The notes under the pieces: generated by a model
Databases searched by the model: none
The model's input: the letters and a program-made list of their open reading frames with translations, nothing else
What the model was told of the DNA's origin: nothing
Shown: in pieces, positions 20,049 to 26,840 of the stretch
How the letters are laid out: each line of letters begins with the position of its first letter
Position numbering within the stretch: the first letter of the stretch is position 1
Translations under genes and position numbers: made by a program
Virus record (IMG/VR): IMGVR_UViG_3300006810_000225
Coordinates: 1-31,285 of that record
Reading direction: 5' to 3' (one strand)
DNA from: a virus
DNA length: 31,285 nt

Positions 20049-21488
20049 ATGGCCCTCGACACGAGGTACCGTCCACAGACCTACGACGATGTCTTGGGGC
20101 AGGAGGCTACGGTCTCCGTCCTCAAGCAGTTCGTGGTAGAGGGGCGGGGATATCACCAGTCATATGTCTTCTGCGGACAGCATGGCTCGGGCAAGACGAC
20201 CACGGGTCGGATCTTGGCGCGAGCCCTGTTGTGCGAGGCTCCTGTTGACGGGGCTCCGTGTGACGAGTGTCCCTCGTGTCTCACGCTTCTGAGGGGTGAG
20301 GTCCACGAGTGCTTCGTGGAACTGGATGCCGCCACCAAGAGCGGCAAGGCAGACCTCGCTCAGATCATCGAGGACGTGTCCTACTCCACGGTGAGCGGAA
20401 AGCGGCGCATCTACCTGTTCGATGAGTCTCACCGCATGTCGAAGCAGGCTCTCGATGTTCTCCTCAAGCCGATGGAGGACAACATCCTCGGCAGCGAGGA
20501 CAAGAAGCTCGTCTGTATCTTCTGTACGACGGAGCCAGAGAAGATGGTGTCGACCATCTTCTCTCGGTGTGCTCCGGCGTTTCGGATCCGCCCCGCTCCT
20601 ACGGAGGCCATCGCAGACAGGCTCGCTCACATCTGTGACCAGGAGTCGATCACGTATGAGTCTGACGCTTTGGTGCTGATTGCGGAGCAGTCGGGGTCTC
20701 ACATTCGTGATGCCATCAAGATGGTCGAGGGGATCTCCATGCTCGGAGGTGTCTCAAAAGAGACCGTCTCCACCTACTTCCACCTCGACTCACACAAGAC
20801 GGTTCTGGACGTTCTTGAGCGTCTTCAGTCGGACCTCCCTGGGGCTATCCAAGCAGCGGAGTCCCTGACCAAGATCATGTCACCGTCTTCCGTCTACGAG
20901 AAGATCTCCGAGGCGGCCATGGTCACGTACAAGGCATCTTTGGGGGTGGGGGCTATTCCGTTTCGGTGGGATTCTGACCAGGTTCAACGTCTCTCGGAAC
21001 AGGGTTCTGTGTGGCTTTCGGTTGCCCAGCGTTTCTCAACGCCCCCACACAGACCCACATCTCAGACATTGATCCTTGATGTTGCTTCGGCTCACCATCT
21101 CTACGGGTCGGATTACGATGTCGGTAAGACCGTTCATTTGAGCGTTCAAACTCCCTCGGTTCCTGCAACTTCACATTTGTCGGAACCGTCTTCATCGGAG
21201 GTGGGTACAATCCCGCATGATCCCACTCCGAAACAACCTCCGGTTCCGGAGATCACGGTTTCTCCGAGAAACCAGGTCCCCGCACCCCGCCTCGAAGGCG
21301 GGGTCTACGTCGATCCTCGTGCGATCGGCCAGGGTCCTCCGGATCGGATCCCTCTGGAAGAGGGTGGATCAAAGCCTCTGGACGTTGATGATTCACGTCT
21401 CTCGGCTTCAGCCTTCCGCGAACTTTTCAGGCATCATCTGAGGTTGGTTCGTGGACGCTCGGGACGAAATCACATGGGTGGTTCTTGA
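20049..21488 (+). CDS. DnaX-like clamp loader ATPase, tau/gamma subunit (479 aa)
   Basis: AAA+ ATPase that loads the sliding clamp. ATG 20049 follows AGGAGGCTCG. The N-terminus YRPQTYDDVLGQE is diagnostic. Walker A GQHGSGKTT is at 43-51. The four-Cys zinc module Cys62-x8-Cys71-x2-Cys74-x2-Cys77 is complete. Walker B is LFDESH at 124-128, with Ser in place of the usual Val. CTTEPEKM is sensor 1, and IFSRCAPAFRIRP carries the arginine finger. The AAA+ lid and a collar-like domain extend to about residue 365, followed by a Pro/Ser-rich tail. It is longer than a minimal gamma but lacks a clear tau domain. No delta or delta-prime gene is in the window. The 3' end overlaps the NusG-like gene by 38 bases. 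Confidence 0.95.
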   Translation: MALDTRYRPQTYDDVLGQEATVSVLKQFVVEGRGYHQSYVFCGQHGSGKTTTGRILARALLCEAPVDGAPCDECPSCLTLLRGEVHECFVELDAATKSGKADLAQIIEDVSYSTVSGKRRIYLFDESHRMSKQALDVLLKPMEDNILGSEDKKLVCIFCTTEPEKMVSTIFSRCAPAFRIRPAPTEAIADRLAHICDQESITYESDALVLIAEQSGSHIRDAIKMVEGISMLGGVSKETVSTYFHLDSHKTVLDVLERLQSDLPGAIQAAESLTKIMSPSSVYEKISEAAMVTYKASLGVGAIPFRWDSDQVQRLSEQGSVWLSVAQRFSTPPHRPTSQTLILDVASAHHLYGSDYDVGKTVHLSVQTPSVPATSHLSEPSSSEVGTIPHDPTPKQPPVPEITVSPRNQVPAPRLEGGVYVDPRAIGQGPPDRIPLEEGGSKPLDVDDSRLSASAFRELFRHHLRLVRGRSGRNHMGGS

Positions 21489-21990
21489 ACTGACTCCTCA
21501 AGGGGAGTCAGCCGCCGAGGATGGTTCTCTGGAATCTCTTCTGCGAGAGCAGCTTACCCTCTCGCCTGACCATCCGGTCTTCATCCCCTGCATCGCCTAC
21601 ACCCACCGGGGCAACCGATCTGTCCTCTCCGTGATGGAGGGCTATGCCTTCCTGGGCTCAACGATAGAGCAAGGCTCGCACCGAAGGTTGAACAACAGTC
21701 CATATATCCGTCGGGTTCTTTCGCGTGGGAAAGGTATCAGGAGGGTGTGGGAGACACTTCCTGATGCCAAAGTACAAGAGCTTCGACATCGTTTGAGTGA
21801 AATGGTCGGTGCAGAAATAGAAGAGGGTATGAAGGTTCAGGTTGTGGGAGGACCCCTACTCGGTATAGTGGGTAAGGTAGTAGAGATCGATGGCGATCAG
21901 GCATCTGTTCTAGTCGAGATGCGATCTCTCCGGGCCGTTAAGGATTTCCCGCGATTCTTCCTCCATCCACTAGAGGACGACGAACCATGA
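21451..21990 (+). CDS. NusG-like transcription elongation/antitermination factor (179 aa)
   Basis: GTG 21451 lies inside the end of the clamp-loader gene, after a weak GAGGTTGG site. The N-terminal part (WVVLELTPQGESA... HPVFIPCIAYTHRGNRSVLSVMEGYAFL) follows the NGN-domain order. A C-terminal KOW-type barrel follows: IEEGMKVQVVGGPLLGIVGKVVEIDGDQASVLVEM (about 123-157). Length equals that of bacterial NusG (about 180 aa). Such phage proteins can replace host NusG or, like RfaH, act on selected operons. It is followed with a four-base overlap by a sigma-like gene, and late genes start directly afterwards. A role in switching to late transcription is inference from that position. Confidence 0.85.
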   Translation: MDARDEITWVVLELTPQGESAAEDGSLESLLREQLTLSPDHPVFIPCIAYTHRGNRSVLSVMEGYAFLGSTIEQGSHRRLNNSPYIRRVLSRGKGIRRVWETLPDAKVQELRHRLSEMVGAEIEEGMKVQVVGGPLLGIVGKVVEIDGDQASVLVEMRSLRAVKDFPRFFLHPLEDDEP

Positions 21991-22595
21991 CCAGCTATTG
22001 GTGCAGCCACATCGTTTTGGACCCGTCTGACCTAGAGCGGATGTTCTCCACCGAGGACAGCATCTCTTCGTACCCGTCGTACCACGAAGAGCTATCGGAA
22101 GAATCCAAGGTGGAGATGGAGAAGGTCAAGGGAGTCCTCGACAAGATCCCTGCGCGCGAGGCGGACTTCGTTGAGCTTTACTTCTTCAACCGAGTTCGTC
22201 AGACCACGATCGCTCAACTCTTCAATATCAGCCAGCCTACGGTTTGCTATCGACTACAACGCGCCGCCGAGCGTCTTCGGTATCTGATTGACATGCCGTC
22301 GTTCGACCCGTGGTTGATGGAGCAAGATCTTCGGGGTGTCCTCACCGATGAGCGGGACATTCAGATCATGTTGGGCATGGTCCGCACCACCTGTCAGTCT
22401 GAAGTCGCCCAAGAGCTTGGGGTCACACAGGGCTTCGTTCGACACCGGTACTTCCGCACCATCTCTCGGCTGAAACCCATGAGGGGCATGGAGCGGTACG
22501 TCGAGGTCTTCGAGCATGTCGCGGCGAATCTCAACATCCTCAAGGAGACCCACCGCAGCAAGTGGTCCGATCCGGTGGTCTTCGTCGTAGCGTGA
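21987..22595 (+). CDS. Sigma-region-4-like double helix-turn-helix protein (202 aa)
   Basis: ATG 21987 overlaps the NusG-like stop. Residues about 47-100 (LDKIPAREADFVELYFFNRVRQTTIAQLFNISQPTVCYRLQRAAERLRYL) have the form of sigma-70 region 4: helix, short loop, then helix-turn-helix. A second helix-turn-helix-like stretch follows at about 125-160 (QSEVAQELGVTQGFVRHRYF). No region 2, needed for -10 melting, is visible in the 46 N-terminal residues. This could be a late sigma-like factor, a co-activator bridging RNA polymerase, or a DNA-binding regulator. A CGGTA-N7-TAT element stands immediately after it, and such elements recur only before late genes. Confidence 0.8.
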   Translation: MTSYWCSHIVLDPSDLERMFSTEDSISSYPSYHEELSEESKVEMEKVKGVLDKIPAREADFVELYFFNRVRQTTIAQLFNISQPTVCYRLQRAAERLRYLIDMPSFDPWLMEQDLRGVLTDERDIQIMLGMVRTTCQSEVAQELGVTQGFVRHRYFRTISRLKPMRGMERYVEVFEHVAANLNILKETHRSKWSDPVVFVVA

Positions 22596-22596
22596 C

Positions 22597-22637
22597 TCGG
22601 TAGACTGTTTATCTGTCTCCAGGAAATGATCCTGGAG
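22597..22637 (+). promoter_or_regulatory. Late-type element plus hairpin covering the ribosome site
   Basis: CGGTAGACTGTTTATCTGT has TA at 22601 and TAT at 22610 (offset 9). It is highly similar to the element at 28065. CTCCAGGA (22617-22624) and TCCTGGAG (22630-22637) form a perfect 8-bp hairpin with a 5-base loop. Its right arm holds the GGAG ribosome site for ATG 22644. Confidence 0.6.
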
Positions 22638-22643
22638 CTTTCG

Positions 22644-22958
22644 ATGAGCCAAGAACCGTCAACACGTCGAGTGGCGATGGCCAAGCGCCTAGCGCGCAAG
22701 TGGCTGTCAGATAACTCCTCTCCGGAGTACCGGTTGACGATCTACCGAGGCGCGTCAAAGTCTTCCGTCAACCTTCCTTCTCTGCTGCGGTCTTTCCGAG
22801 AGGGTCGGATTCGGATCGGGTCGGCACAGCCGATTCCTGATCTCGGAGTCAAGCCCGGATTTGACTACGTGACGGTTCGATCGAGCAACTACGACGCACT
22901 CCTCGAACTGGACTCCGCAGTCCAGAGCCTGGGTTGCGATACGAGTGGGGTTTTCTGA
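22644..22958 (+). CDS. Unrecognised protein (104 aa)
   Basis: I choose ATG 22644, with GGAG 6 bases upstream; ATG 22626 is in frame but lies in the loop of the leader hairpin with a poorly placed AGGA. The N-terminus is basic (RRVAMAKRLARKW) and the rest is a small mixed domain. I do not recognise it. It is the first gene after the sigma-like gene and is headed by a late-type element, so it is probably an early-acting member of the late set. The stop overlaps the next ATG (TGATG). Confidence 0.65.
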   Translation: MSQEPSTRRVAMAKRLARKWLSDNSSPEYRLTIYRGASKSSVNLPSLLRSFREGRIRIGSAQPIPDLGVKPGFDYVTVRSSNYDALLELDSAVQSLGCDTSGVF

Positions 22959-23386
22959 TGGCCGCTTCTCTTGCTCAGTCGGAGTTCGTTTACAGGTCTG
23001 GGGTGACTCCGAACATCTACACGTTCACCATCGTGTCGAACTCGCAGGGGGTCATCTCGGTGCGAGACATCCAGGACCCCTATGGGTTCGTGATCTCGCC
23101 CTACACTCAGATCCCGAAGAGCGTGACAACGGACATCAACACTGCGATGGCGCAGGTGGAGACGATCTTGGCACTCACAAGCGCCGTCAACGGCACCCTC
23201 ACCTTCGCTGCCGAAACCGAGAAGAGCGTCACGTTTGCGGAGGCGTTCTCGGACACCTCCTATCGTGTACAGGTCACCTCGGACGTTTTTGCTCCGTTCC
23301 GGATCACCAACAAGACCACCCTGGGGTTCACGGTTCAGGCTGGTTCCACCATCACAGGTACGGTCGGCTACGACGTTTTCGCCTAA
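22958..23386 (+). CDS. Virion or tail-fibre-associated protein (142 aa)
   Basis: ATG 22958 overlaps the preceding stop, with a weak ribosome site (GAGTGGGG). The C-terminal 60 residues, EKSVTFAEAFSDTSYRVQV then FRITNKTTLGFTVQAGSTITGTVGYDVFA, follow a pattern common in phage tail tip and fibre domains: 'F...F.DTxYxV', 'xxNKTTxGFTV', and a closing beta strand. The N-terminal part is beta-rich too. There is no Cys. A receptor-binding or tail-decorating role is plausible but unproven. Confidence 0.7.
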   Translation: MAASLAQSEFVYRSGVTPNIYTFTIVSNSQGVISVRDIQDPYGFVISPYTQIPKSVTTDINTAMAQVETILALTSAVNGTLTFAAETEKSVTFAEAFSDTSYRVQVTSDVFAPFRITNKTTLGFTVQAGSTITGTVGYDVFA

Positions 23387-23388
23387 TC

Positions 23389-23418
23389 CGGTATTCAGCT
23401 TATGCCCCAGATTGGGCA
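23389..23418 (+). promoter_or_regulatory. Late-type element followed by a leader hairpin
   Basis: CCGGTATTCAGCTTATG has TA at 23392 and TAT at 23401 (offset 9). It is followed at once by TGCCC (23403-23407), a 6-base loop and GGGCA (23414-23418). It lies 34 bases before ATG 23435, the same distance as the element before ATG 22644. Confidence 0.5.
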
Positions 23419-23434
23419 ACAGGAGATCACCGCC

Positions 23435-25504
23435 ATGCGCCTTCCCATCGAATCTGCTCGCAAGACTGCCTTTGGAGAGAAGATGCAGTCTGCCACGGAG
23501 AAGGAGTTTCTCCAGGCCCTCCGTTCTGTCCCGTGGCACCGGAAGGAGCACATTGACGGCGGTAAGCGGTCGATGGACGTGGAGTACAAGGACCGGGGCA
23601 CGCTCATCGCCAAGAAGACCCTGATCTACTCTCGCGGCAAGGTCAGCCAGGTCTACTACATGGTGAATCCCGACTACCTCCCCGGTGGAAGCATGGCTCG
23701 TCAGGCCAAGAAGAATCTCCCCGAAGAACTCAAGAAGCACCAGTTCACCTCGGATGACAACCCGAACCCGAAGGGGAACGACAAGGACGGTGACGGCGAG
23801 ACAGGTGAGAAGAAGCCCTTCGAGACCAAGGGCAAGGGCAAGAAGGCTCTCCTTCCCATCGAGCGTGCCATGCTCGCATCTTCCGAGAAGGTTGCCGAGG
23901 TTCGTCCCGGTCAGAAGTTCGTCATCGTGGACGTTTCGGTTCCCGGTGGGAAATGGGTCGATGGGATCATCTATGATGGGACTCGCAAGGCCGACCGAGA
24001 AGCCGAAAAGATGATGCGTCAAGGCAAGAGAGTTCAGGTGATCGATGCGGTATGGTTTGCCCCCGCTGAAGCCAAGCTCCGGGCACTAGGGATGCGGGCC
24101 GCTTCCGAGCAGCAGGCCGAGAAGTTGGAGGCCGAAGCCGAAGCCAACGAGGCACAGGCCGATGCTGACCGCCAGAAGGCCGACGCCGCTCGCATGAAGG
24201 AGAGTGCTGATCTCCTTCCCATCGAGCGAGCCGCCAAGAAGAAGCTCCCCGACGAGTTGAAGAAGCACCAGTTCACCTCCGACGACAACCCCAATCCGAA
24301 GGGTTCGGACAAGGACGGCGACGGCGAGTCGGGAGAGAAGCCCGACTTCCTCAAGGAGATCGAGGGCAAGAAGGGCAAGAAGTCCGCTGGGCGAAACCCC
24401 TTCCCAGAACTGGGTAGAAGCGTCTTCCCCGGTCAGGCAGTTCAAGCCGTATTCCCCGGCCCCTACGACCGACGAACCAAGGATGTGATGGGAGACACCT
24501 CCCCTCTTGGGTACTGGGCCATCATGTTTGGGGATGAAAACGGATGGTTTCGGTATTCGGATATCGCCATCCTCGCGGGTGAGGACGGCGAGTCCATTGA
24601 TATGGTTCACCGCAAAGACGGCAAGTGGTACTGGGGTGCCAGCGTCGATCTTGAGCCGTGGCGGACTGCTTCTTTGTCCAAGATGCGCGGCAAGAAGGCC
24701 AGCCTCCGCATGGCTGCTCGTCTTCACTTCGCAGGTCGCCGCTACGACTACGATGAGGTCATTGACTTCTTGACCGATGACAAGTCCACGCCTGATCTGG
24801 AGCGCAAGTGGAAGAAGTGGTCGGAGATGGTCGAAGACCTCCACGACCGCTGGTTTGAGGGCTGGGCTGAGGCCAACGCTCCCGAACTCCTCGATGAGTC
24901 CATCGACTACAAGGAGTTGGCATGGAAGGCGTTTGGATCCGTCACGGGTATGGGCATCGGGCTGTGGGAAGGTGACTTCCTCGGTGATGAGCACGACGAG
25001 GCGTTTGAGAAGGTGGTCGAGCGTGACTCCAAGGTCAGTCGCTTTGGTCAGGATCTCGATGACGAGATCTCGATGGCGCGTGAAGGCGACGACGAGGAGT
25101 CCATGCGGATGGCTTCCGAGCAGATGATCCGCAAGGCGTTCGTCCCCGACTCGGTGAACGGCTGGCTGGAGTGGGAGGACGGCTCTCGCACGGCTGCTGC
25201 CCCCATTGACGACTTGTTTGAGATGCGTGATGTCCGGTATCCACCAGAGGTGGGTTTCATCGTTGACCTGTTGGTCAATCTGGGATTCGGGGAGGGTTAC
25301 GGCTCTCCTGATGCAGTCCTTCGGTGGGTGGAGGCTGGCAAGTCTGTCCCCGAAACCATCGCAGACATCACGAAGCACTGGCGTAAGCAGTTCAAGAGCA
25401 CCAACCCGAAGGTGCAGGCTGCGTTTCTGAAAGCGATGGCGTCTATCGAGGACAACGCGGCTCCCGCGAAGGAGTACCCGCCGCCTCGGCGACGCCGTGC
25501 TTGA
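23435..25504 (+). CDS. Large modular virion-like protein with duplicated calcium-type loops (689 aa)
   Basis: ATG 23435 has AGGAG 9 bases upstream; ATG 23402 lies in the leader hairpin and has no ribosome site. Two near-identical modules of about 35 residues start at residues 95 and 271 (LPxELKKHQFTSDDNPNPKG, then xDKDGDGE). The DxDxDG part matches the start of an EF-hand or dockerin-type calcium loop. Between them are a small beta domain and an Ala/Glu/Gln coiled coil (about 225-262). After the second copy come another small beta domain and an acidic helical region, then a basic Pro/Arg-rich tail. No enzymatic motif is visible. It is probably a virion or head-associated protein by location. 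Confidence 0.75.
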   Translation: MRLPIESARKTAFGEKMQSATEKEFLQALRSVPWHRKEHIDGGKRSMDVEYKDRGTLIAKKTLIYSRGKVSQVYYMVNPDYLPGGSMARQAKKNLPEELKKHQFTSDDNPNPKGNDKDGDGETGEKKPFETKGKGKKALLPIERAMLASSEKVAEVRPGQKFVIVDVSVPGGKWVDGIIYDGTRKADREAEKMMRQGKRVQVIDAVWFAPAEAKLRALGMRAASEQQAEKLEAEAEANEAQADADRQKADAARMKESADLLPIERAAKKKLPDELKKHQFTSDDNPNPKGSDKDGDGESGEKPDFLKEIEGKKGKKSAGRNPFPELGRSVFPGQAVQAVFPGPYDRRTKDVMGDTSPLGYWAIMFGDENGWFRYSDIAILAGEDGESIDMVHRKDGKWYWGASVDLEPWRTASLSKMRGKKASLRMAARLHFAGRRYDYDEVIDFLTDDKSTPDLERKWKKWSEMVEDLHDRWFEGWAEANAPELLDESIDYKELAWKAFGSVTGMGIGLWEGDFLGDEHDEAFEKVVERDSKVSRFGQDLDDEISMAREGDDEESMRMASEQMIRKAFVPDSVNGWLEWEDGSRTAAAPIDDLFEMRDVRYPPEVGFIVDLLVNLGFGEGYGSPDAVLRWVEAGKSVPETIADITKHWRKQFKSTNPKVQAAFLKAMASIEDNAAPAKEYPPPRRRRA

Positions 25505-25553
25505 CAGGAGGGTGAGAAGCGGTCGCTTCCCCATCCCCATCCTCACCCTCCTG
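25505..25553 (+). repeat. 12-bp perfect inverted repeat with inner hairpin
   Basis: CAGGAGGGTGAG (25505-25516) pairs with CTCACCCTCCTG (25542-25553). Between them AAGCGGTCGCTT can form a small inner hairpin, followed by an unpaired CCCCATCCCCATC. It begins at the base after the stop codon. There is no T-run, so it is not a standard terminator. It may be an RNA processing or stability element in the space before the Dps-like gene. Confidence 0.85.
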
Positions 25554-25593
25554 ACATTGATGAGTGGAACCCCGCTCTTGAGGACGACGAGAC

Positions 25594-26427
25594 ATGAGCC
25601 AGCACCAGCGCGATAAGCAGGCATATCTGAACGCCACCCCCATGCAGCGGGAGGTGGTGCGTCGTCACCTGTGCGACGTTCTGGCGTGTCTTCGTGCTCA
25701 GTATCTTTCGTACCAGACCTCGCACTGGCAGGTCGTGGGGCAGTCCTTCTACGGCAACCATCTTCTCTTCCAACGGCTTTACGAGTCGGTGCAGGAGCAA
25801 GTTGACCAGTTGGCCGAGAAGCTGGTCGGCTACCTCGGTCGTGAGGTGGTTGGGCTCGACTCTCAGATCAAGCATATCGCCGGGTACACGATGCGGTGGT
25901 CTCAGATCGACTGCCACCACAAGCGGGGCTTGCGGTCGGAGGCAGATCTCCAGGCGGCACTCAAGCGGTCCTACGACGGGATCAAGCAGGTCAACGCGAT
26001 GACCCTCGGTCTGGACGACTGGATCATGGCAACCGCCAACGCCCATGAGGAGAACGAGTACCTGCTCCAGCAGGCTCTGACTCCGGTGCCGGGGCAGAAG
26101 CAGGCGGGGAACACCGCCGAGGACATGTTTCAGTTCAACCCCGAGCGCCGGGAAGTCCTGGAGTTCTCGGAGACCGGTGCGATCAGCAATAGCCCAGAAG
26201 TTGCCGCAGCCGCTTCGGAAGAAGACCAACTCGACATGTCCAAGCAAGAGGCTGTTGAACTGGCCGACGAGGCACCCCCGACCCCTACCGAGATCAAGGA
26301 ACAGCCTGGAGGGGCTGGTGCGAGCACCTTGAATCGTCTCGTGGTCGACACAGAAGATCCTGCCATCGCCCCGGCTGTGAAGATGAATCAGAGTCGTATG
26401 GCCGCATGGCTTCGTGAACTTGAGTGA
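25594..26427 (+). CDS. Dps/ferritin-like protein with C-terminal extension (277 aa)
   Basis: Predicted four-helix-bundle protein of the Dps type. ATG 25594 follows GAGGACGACGAGAC. Residues 43-80 (SHWQVVGQSFYGNHLLFQ... VDQLAEKLVGYLG) match the Dps signature. With E. coli Dps as reference, the ferroxidase residues H51, H63, D78 and E82 correspond exactly in spacing to His44, His56, Asp71 and Glu75; D67 is replaced by Gln60. The bundle ends near residue 165. The remaining 110 residues are acidic, low-complexity and end in a short helix (SRMAAWLRELE). Dps normally oxidises and stores iron and binds DNA. Here the gene lies among virion genes, so iron handling, DNA compaction or a structural cage inside the virion are all possible. 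Confidence 0.82.
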   Translation: MSQHQRDKQAYLNATPMQREVVRRHLCDVLACLRAQYLSYQTSHWQVVGQSFYGNHLLFQRLYESVQEQVDQLAEKLVGYLGREVVGLDSQIKHIAGYTMRWSQIDCHHKRGLRSEADLQAALKRSYDGIKQVNAMTLGLDDWIMATANAHEENEYLLQQALTPVPGQKQAGNTAEDMFQFNPERREVLEFSETGAISNSPEVAAAASEEDQLDMSKQEAVELADEAPPTPTEIKEQPGGAGASTLNRLVVDTEDPAIAPAVKMNQSRMAAWLRELE

Positions 26428-26441
26428 TGGAGAACATCACC

Positions 26442-26765
26442 ATGGCACGCACCCTTACCGCATCGGATCGCAAGGCGCTGATTCGCTTGGCTTCGACTCT
26501 TGAGAAGGGCTCGCCCGAGCGGAAGGCCATTCTGGCTGGACTGGCCAAGACTTCTGCCAAGCTCAAGCGGCAATCCTTCTACGGCAACGACGTCGAGTTG
26601 TACTACCTCACCAGGAAGGGAAAGGTCCTGATCGTTCAGAGCCCGGATCTCCGTCCCGGAGAGGAGTACACGATCACGGACCGCATTCCGGCGAATGCCG
26701 AGAACATGGACGACCTCATCGATCCGTTCATGTGGGATGAGACGGATTCCTGGGACGACTTGTAG
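26442..26765 (+). CDS. Unrecognised small late protein (107 aa)
   Basis: ATG 26442 has GGAGA 8 bases upstream; starts at 26424 and 26427 are open but poorly spaced. The N-terminal half, DRKALIRLASTLEKGSPERKAILAGLAKTS, has a 'LAS-x-LEKGSxERKAILAGL' helix pair that I associate with uncharacterised phage virion proteins. The second half is a small beta domain, and the C-terminus is very acidic (DETDSWDDL). It follows the Dps-like gene with almost no gap and may be co-expressed with it. Confidence 0.7.
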   Translation: MARTLTASDRKALIRLASTLEKGSPERKAILAGLAKTSAKLKRQSFYGNDVELYYLTRKGKVLIVQSPDLRPGEEYTITDRIPANAENMDDLIDPFMWDETDSWDDL

Positions 26766-26778
26766 TCGTTGTCCCGGA

Positions 26779-26832
26779 CGGTATCTCGCCTATCGGTCGC
26801 CACACGGTAGAGTGATCCTCTCACTCGGGAGG
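26779..26832 (+). promoter_or_regulatory. Late-type element, hairpin and ribosome site
   Basis: ACGGTATCTCGCCTATCGG has TA at 26782 and TAT at 26791 (offset 9). A second GGTAGAGTG core lies at 26806. GAGTGA (26810-26815) and TCACTC (26821-26826) form a hairpin, followed by the GGGAGG ribosome site (26827-26832), which is left free. Confidence 0.5.
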
Positions 26833-26840
26833 CTCGTGCC

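Noticed and set aside
25505-25553. Rho-independent terminator
   Set aside because: The 12-bp inverted repeat has no T-run after the right arm (ACATTGATG follows).
24086-25624. A 512-codon open frame on the - strand
   Set aside because: It lies antisense to the 689-aa gene, has no ribosome site or recognisable domain, and is typical of GC-rich antisense shadows. The same applies to the long - strand frames at 2525-3337, 7104-8054, 8736-9812, 16238-17245, 22889-24022, 26790-27872 and 29511-30806.
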